From the NCBI GenBank assembly GCA_022822665.1, contig JAJEAR010000001.1:1-64000 (forward strand): a DNA stretch of 64,000 nucleotides. Reading direction: 5' to 3'. Position numbers and translations under genes: made by a program. Each line of letters begins with the position of its first letter. The first letter of the stretch is position 1. Below, piece by piece: positions 27,727-36,458 of this stretch. The notes below the pieces were generated by a model. That model was given only the letters and a program-made list of their open reading frames with translations. It searched no databases and was not told the DNA's origin. The DNA comes from Alphaproteobacteria bacterium (GTDB taxonomy: Bacteria > Pseudomonadota > Alphaproteobacteria > Thalassobaculales > Thalassobaculaceae).

Positions 27727-28116
27727 TTACTTGCAGACTGCATATATTGCGGCTACGGTCGACATCACTGCCCCCATGTTTACCAGACAAATCAATGCGG
27801 TAATCGTGGACGGCGAAGGGTCTTTCTTGAGAGTGACCTTCAGTTCACCGTCCATTTTGTTGATGTTATCAATATAGGCATTGAAGGCGAGTCTAAAGCG
27901 GTGCATGACGATCCAGAAGCAGAGGCAACAGGCAGCAGCAAACAAGAAAACGCCCGCAGAAATGAATTTTTCCTCCGCCATGTAGTTTACTGAAAAAAAG
28001 CAGAGTGCGCCGATAATTGTAGAAAACAAAGGTGGAAGTTTGTATAGAATGTCGTTCATTCTTCCAAAGTGAGCATACTGCTGCTGGTATTTGTCGATGA
28101 TTGAGATTTCGGTCAT
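27727..28116 (-). CDS. Small three-helix membrane protein in the ssp operon
   Basis: A 129-residue protein with an N-terminal amphipathic part (MTEISIIDKYQQQYAHFGRM), then hydrophobic helices at about 29-48 (LPPLFSTIIGALCFFSV), 52-72 (ISAGVFLFAAACCLCFWIVM) and 105-127 (TALICLVNMGAVMSTVAAIYAV). A short polar loop between helices 2 and 3 carries FNAYIDNINKMDGELKV. The shape resembles small SLATT-like or similar membrane effectors seen beside sensor genes in defence islands. It starts 17 bases after the sspD stop on the same strand, so it is the last gene of that operon. I know of no SspABCD component with this shape. It may be an effector that acts on the membrane. Confidence 0.65.
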   Translation of the reverse strand: MTEISIIDKYQQQYAHFGRMNDILYKLPPLFSTIIGALCFFSVNYMAEEKFISAGVFLFAAACCLCFWIVMHRFRLAFNAYIDNINKMDGELKVTLKKDPSPSTITALICLVNMGAVMSTVAAIYAVCK

Positions 28117-28133
28117 CAGGATTCACCCGAGAA

Positions 28134-28973
28134 CTACTTGTGGCAGATTATACACGAAGCGGCGACTTCGGCGGCGCCGTAGGCTTGGTCGATTTCGAAC
28201 TCTTCCAATCCTGCCCTTAAGGCGTTTTGCGGTCGCCGGGCTCTCTGACGTGCGAGGCGGGCCTCGTAGTCGGCCTCGATCTCCGCGACACGCTGAGGCC
28301 GCTCTAGTTCGGCTAGAGATTCACGGTCACTCCAGGTAAAGGGCGAACCGTTTTCCAACGCGGTCTTCTCGTATCGCTTGGCCTCCTCGAACGCATCGGG
28401 ATGCTCACGCATCAGCCGGACCCATTCGATCTTCTGCTGGTAAAAGCAGAAGGTGCAACCGCTCCTTGAGCGCCACCGGTAGTAGGTCGGCAGGCCAAGC
28501 CCCGAGGACTCAAGTAATTCGAGCACGGCAGCCTTGTCGAGCCCGTGTTCCCGCAAAGGGAACCGGATTTGCAAATTCGGATGAGTTGCGTGCATTCCTA
28601 TGCGCTCTGGCTCGTCCGCACGGATCGCCACATAGCTCACCACACGCTTCCCGGCGTTCAAGTCATCCCGAATCCACCGCTCGAGGGGGCGGAGCTTGAG
28701 TTGCCGAGTACACCAGCGCGTGCGTGGAGATGGCAAGAAATTGCGATATTCCCGCAGCCAGAAATCAAAGTCGCGTTCAGGATTGAGATATGCAATCGAT
28801 CTTCCGAGGAAGCCTTCGATCCGTCCAAGAAAGTCATAGACCTCGGGCAGTTCCTTGCCCGTATCGGTGAAGAAATACCCGACGTCTAGCTCCGGGTATG
28901 TCTGCCGCATGAACACTGCCAGTGCTGCACTGTCCCGGCCTCCCGATAGTCCCAAAACGTGCCTCTCCGTCAT
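28134..28973 (-). CDS. sspD: SspD-like phosphorothioation ATP pyrophosphatase (PAPS-reductase family)
   Basis: A 279-residue DndC/PAPS-reductase-type enzyme. SGGRDS at 10-15 is the pyrophosphatase P-loop that adenylates the substrate. Cysteines Cys88 (RWCTRQLK), Cys173 and Cys176 (SGCTFCFYQQ), with a further pair near the C-terminus (SCIICHK), could hold an iron-sulfur cluster. With SspA supplying sulfur, this class installs sulfur in place of a non-bridging backbone oxygen in DNA. The ATG overlaps the sspC stop (ATGA). The neighbours (cysteine desulfurase, DUF4007 protein, large P-loop ATPase) point to the SspABCD single-strand system rather than to Dnd, since DndD and DndE are missing. Confidence 0.8.
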   Translation of the reverse strand: MTERHVLGLSGGRDSAALAVFMRQTYPELDVGYFFTDTGKELPEVYDFLGRIEGFLGRSIAYLNPERDFDFWLREYRNFLPSPRTRWCTRQLKLRPLERWIRDDLNAGKRVVSYVAIRADEPERIGMHATHPNLQIRFPLREHGLDKAAVLELLESSGLGLPTYYRWRSRSGCTFCFYQQKIEWVRLMREHPDAFEEAKRYEKTALENGSPFTWSDRESLAELERPQRVAEIEADYEARLARQRARRPQNALRAGLEEFEIDQAYGAAEVAASCIICHK

Positions 28974-31900
28974 GAGGCGATCACCTCTCGCGTATCGGTC
29001 TCGTCAATATCTACCGCTCGGAGCCCGGCCTCGGCGAGTGCCGCCAGAAGTAGGTCACCGTTCAATCCGAACTCTTTGAGCATGGCGATGATCTTCTCGG
29101 CCAGCTCGCCTACCTCGACGCGCTCTGCTTCCGGCAAGTTGAAACTCCGAATTAGAGTTCGTTCCGCCTCACCGGTCCCGAACACCACGGCCATGGCGTG
29201 TTGCGTCGGTTCTCGACCCTGCACGCGTACCAGCATTTCCGCTTGCCGGAAACGCAGAGCCAGCTCTCCCAGCTCCAACGCCGCCTGATTGGGTTCCATG
29301 TCGGACCAGTCACGCGCCGGTTTGTGGACGACGAGCCCTGCGATCGACTCCATATGCTCCTGGCAGCCGTCGAATTCGGCAATACGTGTGACGAAGGCTT
29401 CAAGCCGAAGATCCCCGCTCACCCCGGATAGGACGCGCGCACGATGGCGCAATTCGTCGAGACCGCGGCCCCTATCTCCCAAGGCGTTCAACATTCGATC
29501 ACGCAGGTCGTCCAACATACTCTTGTAAGCGTGTGCTAGCTCGGCGAGCGCCTCGGAGATCGCGGCCCCGGCGGGATCGCCCCCGGAACGGGTTGCGACT
29601 TCAGGCAGATCCAAAAAGAGAGTCCGATGCGGGTCGCTCGCGTTCAGCAAGACCCGCCTTACCCCCTTCGCCGTCTTGGAGAGCGAAGATGTTCGTCGCG
29701 TCCAAGCAGGAAGCCGGAACGCGAACTCGACCAACGCACGAGCGACCGCCAGGGGCTCCGTTACGGGCGTTATCCCCGTAATGTTGCCCACAGTCCGGGC
29801 GAGTTCATTCATGAGCTGCACGTCGTCCGCTTGGGGAACGACGAAACGCAAAGAAATCTGTCCTTCGTCCTGTAGCAGCCGATCCGCCACGAAGTCATTG
29901 ACGTTCGGCTGAAATACACCTTCCGCGTAGACTGCCACCGATGATTGGTGTGCGAGGATGAAGGCCATGGCTAGGATGGGAAGCAGACCGCGCCGGACGC
30001 CGTACGGAGGCGCCGTCCATGTTGCATAGAGCACTGATAGAGATACAGGCGCTTCCACGGTCTTCAGAATTTCTTCAGCTTTCCGCCACATTGGAAGGAA
30101 GGTCCGGCCGAGATGACCGCGCCCGTCAGGCGCCTTGAAACCTAGCCCGTTCTTGGTTCGACCGTGTAAACCGGCCGCTTCCAGAATGGTGCTGTAGAGC
30201 CCCCGTTCAGCCGGGTAACCCTCGATCCCCAAATACTCTGCGATACCTTGGCCTACCATCGCGTGAAGAAGCTGTCGGACGGCGGCTTGGCTGTTGCTGG
30301 ACGGCTTTTCGCGGTTGACCAACTCGCTACGTATGACCGGCGCCTTCGGGAAGGTGTCGTCGGCGAGGCGTGAGGCGAGCCGCGCCAATGTCGGGACGTT
30401 TAACTTGTGATGAGGCGTTCCGCGTACATACCAGGTTGCCTGCTCGAAAGAGGCTTTAAGTTCCTCTTCCAAGAGCGAACTCACCGCAGCAATCCGGGCT
30501 GAAATTTCCCGCCGTGCCACCCGGTCACCTTCCAGCTCGGGTCGGTTCGTGCGCACTGATTCTAATGCTACCAGTTCGCCCCCAAGCTCGCGAATAAGCC
30601 CTGGATTGCGGGGCATGCCAACGACGACGGGCCAATCCGCGGCCTGTTCCGAGAGGAGGCGGCACATTTCTTCGGCCTTCTGCCGAGTTTGGTCTCCGTT
30701 GGGGATTGCCATCAGGAAAATGCCTGATGATCCGCTCCGCGGCTCGAAGGAGCGGACAGCCGTGGACGTGTCGCCGATTGCAACCAGATCCGTCTCGAAC
30801 CACCGGAGTGTCCCGGTCCGGTAATAGTGTTCCTTCGCCAACAAAGGTCGTAGGTCCGCCAGGCGTGCGAGTCGGTTGAGGTTCAGGCCCGATGCGCTTG
30901 CTATCGCGGCTTCGACGGCTTCCGCGATGTCGAAGTCGCTTCCGTCATAAATTGCCCACGCATCCAGATGTTTCCGGAAGATGACGACTGACCAGATCTC
31001 TAGATCTTCGAGTGCCTCGTCGACAAGATTTCCGGCCACGTCGTGGAGGCTGGCACGAAGGACCGCCCGCTCGGGCACCAGACCGGAGCCGTTGCGGAAC
31101 AAATCTATGAGGGCGATGGTTTTCGCCAGCCGGACATGCAGCGCTGACCCCCTGGCCTCGCATCGCTCAACCGCTTCGGCGCCCTGGGCCCAGCGGTGTC
31201 CGTCAGGGGACGCGAGAATTGTCGGCTCTAAATTGATTCTCAAATATTCCCAAAGCCGAGCGGGGTCGTAAGTCTCTTCGTGATCAACTGGAACCGCGCG
31301 GAGGAACTCTTGAAAGCCCTCGGGCTCGCTTGATCCAAGGAAGCCGAAAATGCTTCGTTCGTTCTGACCGAACTTGCGTCGGGATAGTGGCCCTAGAAGG
31401 GTGGTTGTCACAGGATGAAGCGGCCAGCACCTGTCGAGCCGTGCTGCCAGGTCATCAGGACTCCCGGGTCGCCGGCGCCGAAGGGCGTCAGCTACATGTA
31501 TTGCAACCTGCATGCTGTCCGGATGCTCGCTCTCAGAGAGGATCGCCCGTCCGATCAGGTCGATGACTTCGTCGATAGCCGTGACGATCGGAATATCGAC
31601 GAAGCGGCCCTGGACCTTGGCCCACTCATCTTGCACGTCCCGACCGAGCCGCGAAGCGTATTGCTCGAACGCCTGATGCAAGATACCGACAACGACCAGT
31701 CGTCCCTCACTTCGGGCTGCGGCCTCTGCCAACTCCTGGAAGAAGTGAATATCCGTTCCTTCGGCAGCTGTGCCCTCAAGCAGTTTGCCCATCTCGTCGA
31801 GAAGGACGAGCACGCCTCCCTTCGGACGCGCAGCCGCTTCGGTACGGAGCCGCTGAATCACGTCGCGGCCGGACTTATCAGCCTTGCGGCGTCTCGTCTT

Positions 31901-32320
31901 GGCGGTGCCTCTCTCCGAAGCCACCGCTACGGCGAGAGCTTCGCGAAGATTTTCGATCGGATCGCCGCGCCGACCGACCAAGGGGACTACGAGCCAAGCC
32001 TCTTTCTCGAAAGGAAAGGCCCTGCGGAGATCGGGCAGGTCTGCGAGCAGCGAACGGGCATAGGCTTGAAGCTTCGTGTCGGCGCTGATCGAAGCGCATA
32101 GCGCCAGCGCGAGGCTCGACTTGCCGCCGCCGTAGGGACCGGTCCAGGTAAAGGCCCCTTGTTCCGTCTCCACCATGAATCTGGACATGGTTTCCAGCGC
32201 GACCTTGCTGGTGCCGTGGCAGACGAAGCCGTCGAGGGCGCCAGCCCGCCCCAGATCCGTGTCCACCCGTACCGAACGCTGAAACCGGCGCGCAACGCTC
32301 ACGCAATCGGAGAGCATCAT
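28970..32320 (-). CDS. sspC: SspC-like large P-loop ATPase
   Basis: An ATPase of about 1116 residues. Walker A GPYGGGKSS is at about 61-69 (after MVETEQGAFTW) and Walker B VLVLLDEMGKLLEG at about 170-183. The rest is long and mostly helical without a nuclease motif I can see. Size, position between a DUF4007 gene and a PAPS-reductase gene, and the early Walker A fit SspC, the motor of single-strand phosphorothioation; some BREX BrxC proteins share this general plan. I chose ATG 32320, one base after the sspB stop; an upstream in-frame ATG at 32353 lies within sspB. Tight packing suggests a protein complex made in fixed proportion. Confidence 0.75.
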   Translation of the reverse strand: MMLSDCVSVARRFQRSVRVDTDLGRAGALDGFVCHGTSKVALETMSRFMVETEQGAFTWTGPYGGGKSSLALALCASISADTKLQAYARSLLADLPDLRRAFPFEKEAWLVVPLVGRRGDPIENLREALAVAVASERGTAKTRRRKADKSGRDVIQRLRTEAAARPKGGVLVLLDEMGKLLEGTAAEGTDIHFFQELAEAAARSEGRLVVVGILHQAFEQYASRLGRDVQDEWAKVQGRFVDIPIVTAIDEVIDLIGRAILSESEHPDSMQVAIHVADALRRRRPGSPDDLAARLDRCWPLHPVTTTLLGPLSRRKFGQNERSIFGFLGSSEPEGFQEFLRAVPVDHEETYDPARLWEYLRINLEPTILASPDGHRWAQGAEAVERCEARGSALHVRLAKTIALIDLFRNGSGLVPERAVLRASLHDVAGNLVDEALEDLEIWSVVIFRKHLDAWAIYDGSDFDIAEAVEAAIASASGLNLNRLARLADLRPLLAKEHYYRTGTLRWFETDLVAIGDTSTAVRSFEPRSGSSGIFLMAIPNGDQTRQKAEEMCRLLSEQAADWPVVVGMPRNPGLIRELGGELVALESVRTNRPELEGDRVARREISARIAAVSSLLEEELKASFEQATWYVRGTPHHKLNVPTLARLASRLADDTFPKAPVIRSELVNREKPSSNSQAAVRQLLHAMVGQGIAEYLGIEGYPAERGLYSTILEAAGLHGRTKNGLGFKAPDGRGHLGRTFLPMWRKAEEILKTVEAPVSLSVLYATWTAPPYGVRRGLLPILAMAFILAHQSSVAVYAEGVFQPNVNDFVADRLLQDEGQISLRFVVPQADDVQLMNELARTVGNITGITPVTEPLAVARALVEFAFRLPAWTRRTSSLSKTAKGVRRVLLNASDPHRTLFLDLPEVATRSGGDPAGAAISEALAELAHAYKSMLDDLRDRMLNALGDRGRGLDELRHRARVLSGVSGDLRLEAFVTRIAEFDGCQEHMESIAGLVVHKPARDWSDMEPNQAALELGELALRFRQAEMLVRVQGREPTQHAMAVVFGTGEAERTLIRSFNLPEAERVEVGELAEKIIAMLKEFGLNGDLLLAALAEAGLRAVDIDETDTREVIAS

Positions 32321-32321
32321 G

Positions 32322-33269
32322 TCAGGCAGCCCTTCGCCGTTTGTCGACCACATAGGCCAAGTCGAGCAATGTCAATGGTTTTACGGTTTCGATCCGCCGG
32401 GCGACGTTGCGCACTCCGGCCGTATCAGACCAGGCGAAGTGCCCGTGAGAACTGTCGTCGATGCGTGCGAGACGCTCGATCAGGGACGACTCGTCGAGCT
32501 TGAATACGCGCCCCGGAGAGCCGGGTTCGTAAGCCAATGTCTCGACAGCGATGGTACTCTGTCCAGGTGCGTGCGCGTCCCAAAACCGGGCAAGCGCGAA
32601 TAGGAAGACCCCGTCCGGCAGGTTCGGTTTCGGACCGCGTCGAAACTCGAAGGACTTGGTGCTCACGGGGCGGACCAAACCTAGTTCCGCAAGAACCGGT
32701 TCCATGCTGTCCTCTGAGAATCTGGAGTCGGCTCGGGGAACGTAGCTTCTGATGAAGCATTCGACATCCCGCCTGATCGTCGCCGGCGATGTCCGTTGCC
32801 ACCGCCGCTCTTCACACAATTCAAGGATTGGCTTGGCGATTGCCTCGCGGTCGAAGGTCTGGGCGGAGAAATGATTGAAGGCGTAGTACCAGGTTGTTGT
32901 CCGTGCGGGCGTCCCGGCGATCAACCATTGCATCAGCCATGTTGTCGCCGAGGCTTCCATGAACGGATCGCGGCCGGTTTGACTATCGAACAGAAACGTT
33001 CCGATTTCGGTTGGGCGGTATTTGTTGCCTTCCTCCTTGATTATCTCGCAAGCAATCGCCCAGTGTCGGATGGACGTGACCATGTTCTTTCCGACACCAA
33101 ATGTAATAATCGCGGTAGGGTCGGAGAATATTCCTTTAGGAGCGCCACGCTTGTATTTGGCAACGGCGTCATAAGCCTTCCGTAGCCACAGGTGACGGAG
33201 CGGGAAGGTCTCGTGTCCCGAAAATTGTTGGTCCTTGAAGTCGGGTTCTCTGAGAGGGCCGCGTAGCAT
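32322..33269 (-). CDS. sspB: SspB-like DUF4007 protein
   Basis: A 315-residue protein of the DUF4007 family, recognised from FSGHETFPLRHLWLRKAYDA at the N-terminus, IITFGVGKNMVTSIRHWA and WYYAFNHFSAQTFDR. In characterised SspABCD systems SspB is reported to nick DNA so that sulfur can be inserted in one strand. The gene lies in the operon between the cysteine desulfurase gene and the ATPase, the order seen for sspA-B-C-D. It is separated from sspA by about 87 bases, the only real gap in the operon, which could hold an extra promoter or processing site. Confidence 0.78.
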   Translation of the reverse strand: MLRGPLREPDFKDQQFSGHETFPLRHLWLRKAYDAVAKYKRGAPKGIFSDPTAIITFGVGKNMVTSIRHWAIACEIIKEEGNKYRPTEIGTFLFDSQTGRDPFMEASATTWLMQWLIAGTPARTTTWYYAFNHFSAQTFDREAIAKPILELCEERRWQRTSPATIRRDVECFIRSYVPRADSRFSEDSMEPVLAELGLVRPVSTKSFEFRRGPKPNLPDGVFLFALARFWDAHAPGQSTIAVETLAYEPGSPGRVFKLDESSLIERLARIDDSSHGHFAWSDTAGVRNVARRIETVKPLTLLDLAYVVDKRRRAA

Positions 33270-33356
33270 GGAGTTTCTCCTACTGGACGAGTCGCCCAGG
33301 TGCAGGACAACGCCGGGTCATGCCATGTCGGATCGCACCTATCATCCACATGCGGA

Positions 33357-34517
33357 TCAGCCAACGGCGAAGGTTTGATGAATACGGCTTGCTTTGTCGG
33401 CAAGAAGAATGGCGGCCCGTTCCACGTCGTCCATGGACGTGAACCGGCCGAATCCGAAGCGAATTGAACTGTTAGCTTCTTCCAGCGAAAGGCCGAGGGC
33501 CAGAAGCACGTATGATGGCTCGATCAATCCCGCATTACAGGCCGAGCCTGTTGAGGCGGCGATCTCGCCCTGAACGGACGCTAGTAGCGAATCGGCATCG
33601 CTGCCTGGGAAGAGGATGTTCAGGTTGTGCGGCAGGCGATGGACCGTGTCACCGTTGATTACGGTGTCCGGCAGATGCGATGACAGGATGGACCAGAAGG
33701 TATCGCGTAGAGCCTCGGAGTGAGCCCGATCCCGCGCGAGCTCGGTACAAGCGATTCGGCAAGCCTCGCCCAAACCGGCGCACAAGAACGGAGCGACCGT
33801 ACCGGCCCTCAATCCCTGCTGCTGTGCTCCCCCGATTGCGAGGGGTGCGAGTTGGGTAGGGCAGTGTCGGGAGATATAGAGCGCACCAATCCCCTTCGGC
33901 CCGTAGATCTTGTGACCCGACAGGCTGAGCAGATCGACATTGAGCGTGGCAACATTGATGGGAAGCTTGCCTGCTGCCTGTGCCGCATCAGTATGGAGCA
34001 TGATCCCGTGTTTGCGGCACAAGGCCCCGATCTCCGCGATCGGCTGTACTGTCCCGATTTCGTTGTTTACCATCATTACCGAGACGAGGATCGTCTCGTC
34101 TGTTAGTGCCGCCTCCAAAGCTGATAGATCCACCAAGCCGCTCCGGTCTACGGGAATCACGTCTACAGCGAAGCCCGAATTGCGGAGGGACAGCGCTGTA
34201 TTGAGTACGCATTTGTGTTCGATCGTCGTGGTCACGATGTGAATACCACGGCGTTCATCGCTTCGCGCGATGCCTTGAATCGCCAAATTATTGGCTTCAG
34301 TTGCGCCGGAGGTGAAGATGATTTCGCCGGCGTCTGCACCGATGAGGTCGGCCACATTCCTTGCCGCCTCATCCACCGCCTCGGCTGCCTCCCAGCCGAA
34401 GACGTGCTCCGAGTGTGGGTTGCCGAACCTGGCGTCGAGATAGGGCAGCATCGCGCCGCGAACCCGAGGGTCGAGCGGCGTCGTGGCCTGATAGTCGAGG
34501 TAAATGGGCTCTCTCAT
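33357..34517 (-). CDS. sspA: SspA/DndA-like cysteine desulfurase
   Basis: A pyridoxal-phosphate enzyme of 386 residues that takes sulfur from cysteine as a persulfide. It opens with IYLDYQATTPLDPRV, has TSGATEANNLAI and HTDAAQAAGKLP for cofactor contacts, the PLP Lys203 in LSLSGHKIYGPKGIG, and the persulfide Cys327 in ASTGSACNAG. The usual GGGQExGLRSGT is GGAQQQGLRAGT, a mild variation. Co-direction with sspBCD and absence of IscU/Suf genes indicate a role in DNA phosphorothioation. Its ATG overlaps the stop of the upstream RHH gene (ATGA). Confidence 0.85.
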   Translation of the reverse strand: MREPIYLDYQATTPLDPRVRGAMLPYLDARFGNPHSEHVFGWEAAEAVDEAARNVADLIGADAGEIIFTSGATEANNLAIQGIARSDERRGIHIVTTTIEHKCVLNTALSLRNSGFAVDVIPVDRSGLVDLSALEAALTDETILVSVMMVNNEIGTVQPIAEIGALCRKHGIMLHTDAAQAAGKLPINVATLNVDLLSLSGHKIYGPKGIGALYISRHCPTQLAPLAIGGAQQQGLRAGTVAPFLCAGLGEACRIACTELARDRAHSEALRDTFWSILSSHLPDTVINGDTVHRLPHNLNILFPGSDADSLLASVQGEIAASTGSACNAGLIEPSYVLLALGLSLEEANSSIRFGFGRFTSMDDVERAAILLADKASRIHQTFAVG

Positions 34518-34735
34518 GTCGACCTTAGATGCTCGCCGCCGCTGCCTCGCTGCAACGGCAGCTCAGGTTGGTCGTCTGTTTCTTGCCGCTCGATAAATTC
34601 GGCGATTGCCTTGCGCACCACCCAGACCAACGACACGTCATGCCTGTCGGCCAGCCGGGAGAGTTTTGCGTGGCTCGCCGGATCCATGCCGACGGACAAC
34701 CGAACAGGCGTTCTCCGGCCCCTAGGACGTGCCAT
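34514..34735 (-). CDS. Ribbon-helix-helix DNA-binding protein, likely ssp operon regulator
   Basis: A small protein of about 73 residues with a CopG/Arc-type ribbon-helix-helix: a beta strand RTPVRLSVGMDPASHAKL, then helices LADRHDVSLVWVVRKAI and FIERQE. Basic start MARPRGRRTP. I chose ATG 34735 with AAGGA upstream; an in-frame start at 34768 would add 11 residues. It is the first gene of the ssp operon and is translationally coupled to sspA, which makes it a candidate autoregulator of the phosphorothioation genes, though some RHH proteins are antitoxins or DNA-architecture factors. Confidence 0.6.
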   Translation of the reverse strand: MARPRGRRTPVRLSVGMDPASHAKLSRLADRHDVSLVWVVRKAIAEFIERQETDDQPELPLQRGSGGEHLRST

Positions 34736-34821
34736 CCACAATTCCTTTCTTGCACCATTATGCACCACTAAACCGCAATCTCAAGGGGGCATTCTCGAGG
34801 TCACTAGTTCGGCACTGCAAA

Positions 34822-35103
34822 GTCAGGAAAACGAAGATCATCAATGCGCTCCTGCACACCCTGTCGGCCAAGAACGTCGAGATCCTAGTGTGCTCCGACC
34901 AAGTGCGCCGCGAAACGGGTGAGCAATGCGAGCGGCTATGGGGCGAAAAAGATCGACCGCCTGCACGAGGTCGATACCAGGAGCCGGTGAATTCAAGCGC
35001 GAACGCAAGAACCAGCTCGCTTGCGGCCTGCTGGTGGCCGACGAAACGTCGATGGCCGATGTCCTGCTCATGCGGCCGCTGTTGGCGGCGGTGCCCAAGG
35101 GGG
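34822..35103 (+). pseudogene. Decayed recD2 fragment
   Basis: Read in shifting frames, this stretch matches the central part of the RecD2-like protein encoded at 19979. RKTKIINALLHTLSAKNVEI lines up with GKTTIVNAILRILSVRDIDI around Walker A. After frame changes, NQLACGLLVADETSMADVLL lines up with NPLSCDLLVVDETSMVDVML around Walker B. The Walker A glycines are already lost and at least two frameshifts are needed. It covers only about 95 residues. It lies at the right border of the island, in the same orientation as the larger copy. Confidence 0.7.
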
Positions 35104-35172
35104 GGCGATGTCAACGCCGGGGCCGCATGGCGAGAATGCCGATCTCCGGCGCCTGAATGGGAAAGTCCGGCC

Positions 35173-36357
35173 CTAGAACAGGTGACCGCTGCGGTGTGCC
35201 TTGGCCTGCAGGTAGGCCTCGTTGTGCTTGTTCGACGGGAAGACATGCGAGACCCGTTCGACCACCGTGACACCGGACGCCTCGAGCTGGCCGACCTTGT
35301 CGGGGTTGTTGGTCATCAGGCGGACCGACCCGATCCCGAGCCGTCGCAGGATCTCTGCCGCCGGCAGATAGATCCGTTCGTCGGCGTCGAACCCGAGCAG
35401 TTCGTTGGCGTCGATGGTGTCGAGCCCCAGGTCCTGGAGCCGGTATGCCCGCAGCTTGTTGATCAGGCCGATGCCGCGGCCTTCCTGGGCCAGGTAGACC
35501 AGGACACCGCTGCCCTCGCCGGCGATCGTCCTGATGGCGCCACGCAGCTGCTCGCCGCAGTCACACCGCAGGCTTCCCAGCAGGTCTCCGGTCAGGCACT
35601 GGGAATGCAGCCTGACCAGGACCGGAGCGGTGAGGTCGGGCTCCCCGATCACGATCGCGACATGTTCCTCGCCTCCGTCGAGAGGGCGGAACGCTATCAG
35701 GGTGGTATTCTCGGCGTCGGCGAGCGGAACCTCGGCAGAGACCGATTGCACCAGCCGCCCGGCGCGCAGTCGCGGGAACACCCTCACGTGGTCGCTCTCG
35801 ACCAGCACCAGGCCGGAATCACGGCTCCAGTGCGCAACGCGATCGACGTCACGCGCCGCCGGCCGCGCAAACATCACGGCCGGCAGAAGGCGGGCGAGCT
35901 TTGCCACCTCGACCGCGACCTGAACCAGTCCGCCTTCGCGTTCCGGGATCAGCGAGAGCTCCTGCATGGTGTATGCCGTCGACTCGTGACTGTCCGCCGG
36001 AAACGTCGGATCGACGATGCGGTGCACCAGATCCGGGTCGGCGCCGGTCGGAATGATCAGGCTCTGGACATCTGCGTTGCTGAAGTTCTGCCTGATGGCG
36101 GCAACCCTCTGGCGGGTGACGGCGACCGTCGGCTCGGAGCCGGTCAGGCGTTGCAGCAGGCGCATGCTGCCGGCAGTCACCATTTCCGCGGCCTGGACCA
36201 GGACTGCCGCGTGGTGCTCGGTGTCGCGGATCACCACCAGGCCGCCGCGTCGAAGTTCCGAGATTGCCCGCTCCACGGCGATCTGGGCCGGGGACGGCAG
36301 GGCGGCGGACCGGAGGTTATCCGAAAGGACTTTGGCGGCGGTGGACATGGATGCCAT
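35173..36357 (-). CDS. ribA: GTP cyclohydrolase II with RibB-like N-terminal domain
   Basis: Riboflavin pathway enzyme, about 394 residues. The C-terminal half is RibA: zinc cysteines in LHSQCLTGDLLGSLRCDCGE, YLAQEGRGIGLINKLRAY and the end AHRSGHLF. The N-terminal half (AISELRRGGLVVIRDTEHH) resembles a decayed DHBP-synthase (RibB) domain that lacks the acidic residues of active RibB, as in a number of alphaproteobacterial RibA proteins. So it probably performs only the GTP to diaminohydroxypyrimidine step. Starts at ATG 36357 (or 36348); the longer upstream frame is not conserved. First core gene right of the accessory island. Confidence 0.85.
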   Translation of the reverse strand: MASMSTAAKVLSDNLRSAALPSPAQIAVERAISELRRGGLVVIRDTEHHAAVLVQAAEMVTAGSMRLLQRLTGSEPTVAVTRQRVAAIRQNFSNADVQSLIIPTGADPDLVHRIVDPTFPADSHESTAYTMQELSLIPEREGGLVQVAVEVAKLARLLPAVMFARPAARDVDRVAHWSRDSGLVLVESDHVRVFPRLRAGRLVQSVSAEVPLADAENTTLIAFRPLDGGEEHVAIVIGEPDLTAPVLVRLHSQCLTGDLLGSLRCDCGEQLRGAIRTIAGEGSGVLVYLAQEGRGIGLINKLRAYRLQDLGLDTIDANELLGFDADERIYLPAAEILRRLGIGSVRLMTNNPDKVGQLEASGVTVVERVSHVFPSNKHNEAYLQAKAHRSGHLF

Positions 36358-36458
36358 GAACACCAACGCGAACGGACGGTCAAGTGCTTGCAGCCTGCCG
36401 TCTTCCCGGGGCAGTCTCCCGGCTGTGGCCGTCCAGTGCCGGAGGAGTGAACCGGTCC

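Noticed and set aside
28134-33269. BREX type 4 system
   Set aside because: PAPS-reductase and a large ATPase are present, but PglZ and BrxL are absent, while DUF4007 and a cysteine desulfurase point to SspABCD.
28134-34517. Dnd double-strand phosphorothioation system
   Set aside because: No DndD (SMC-like) or DndE gene; the order and DUF4007 fit Ssp instead.
34729-36450. 573-codon plus-strand frame
   Set aside because: Mostly antisense to ribA. Only a short part (34822-35103) carries meaning, as a decayed recD2 fragment in mixed frames.
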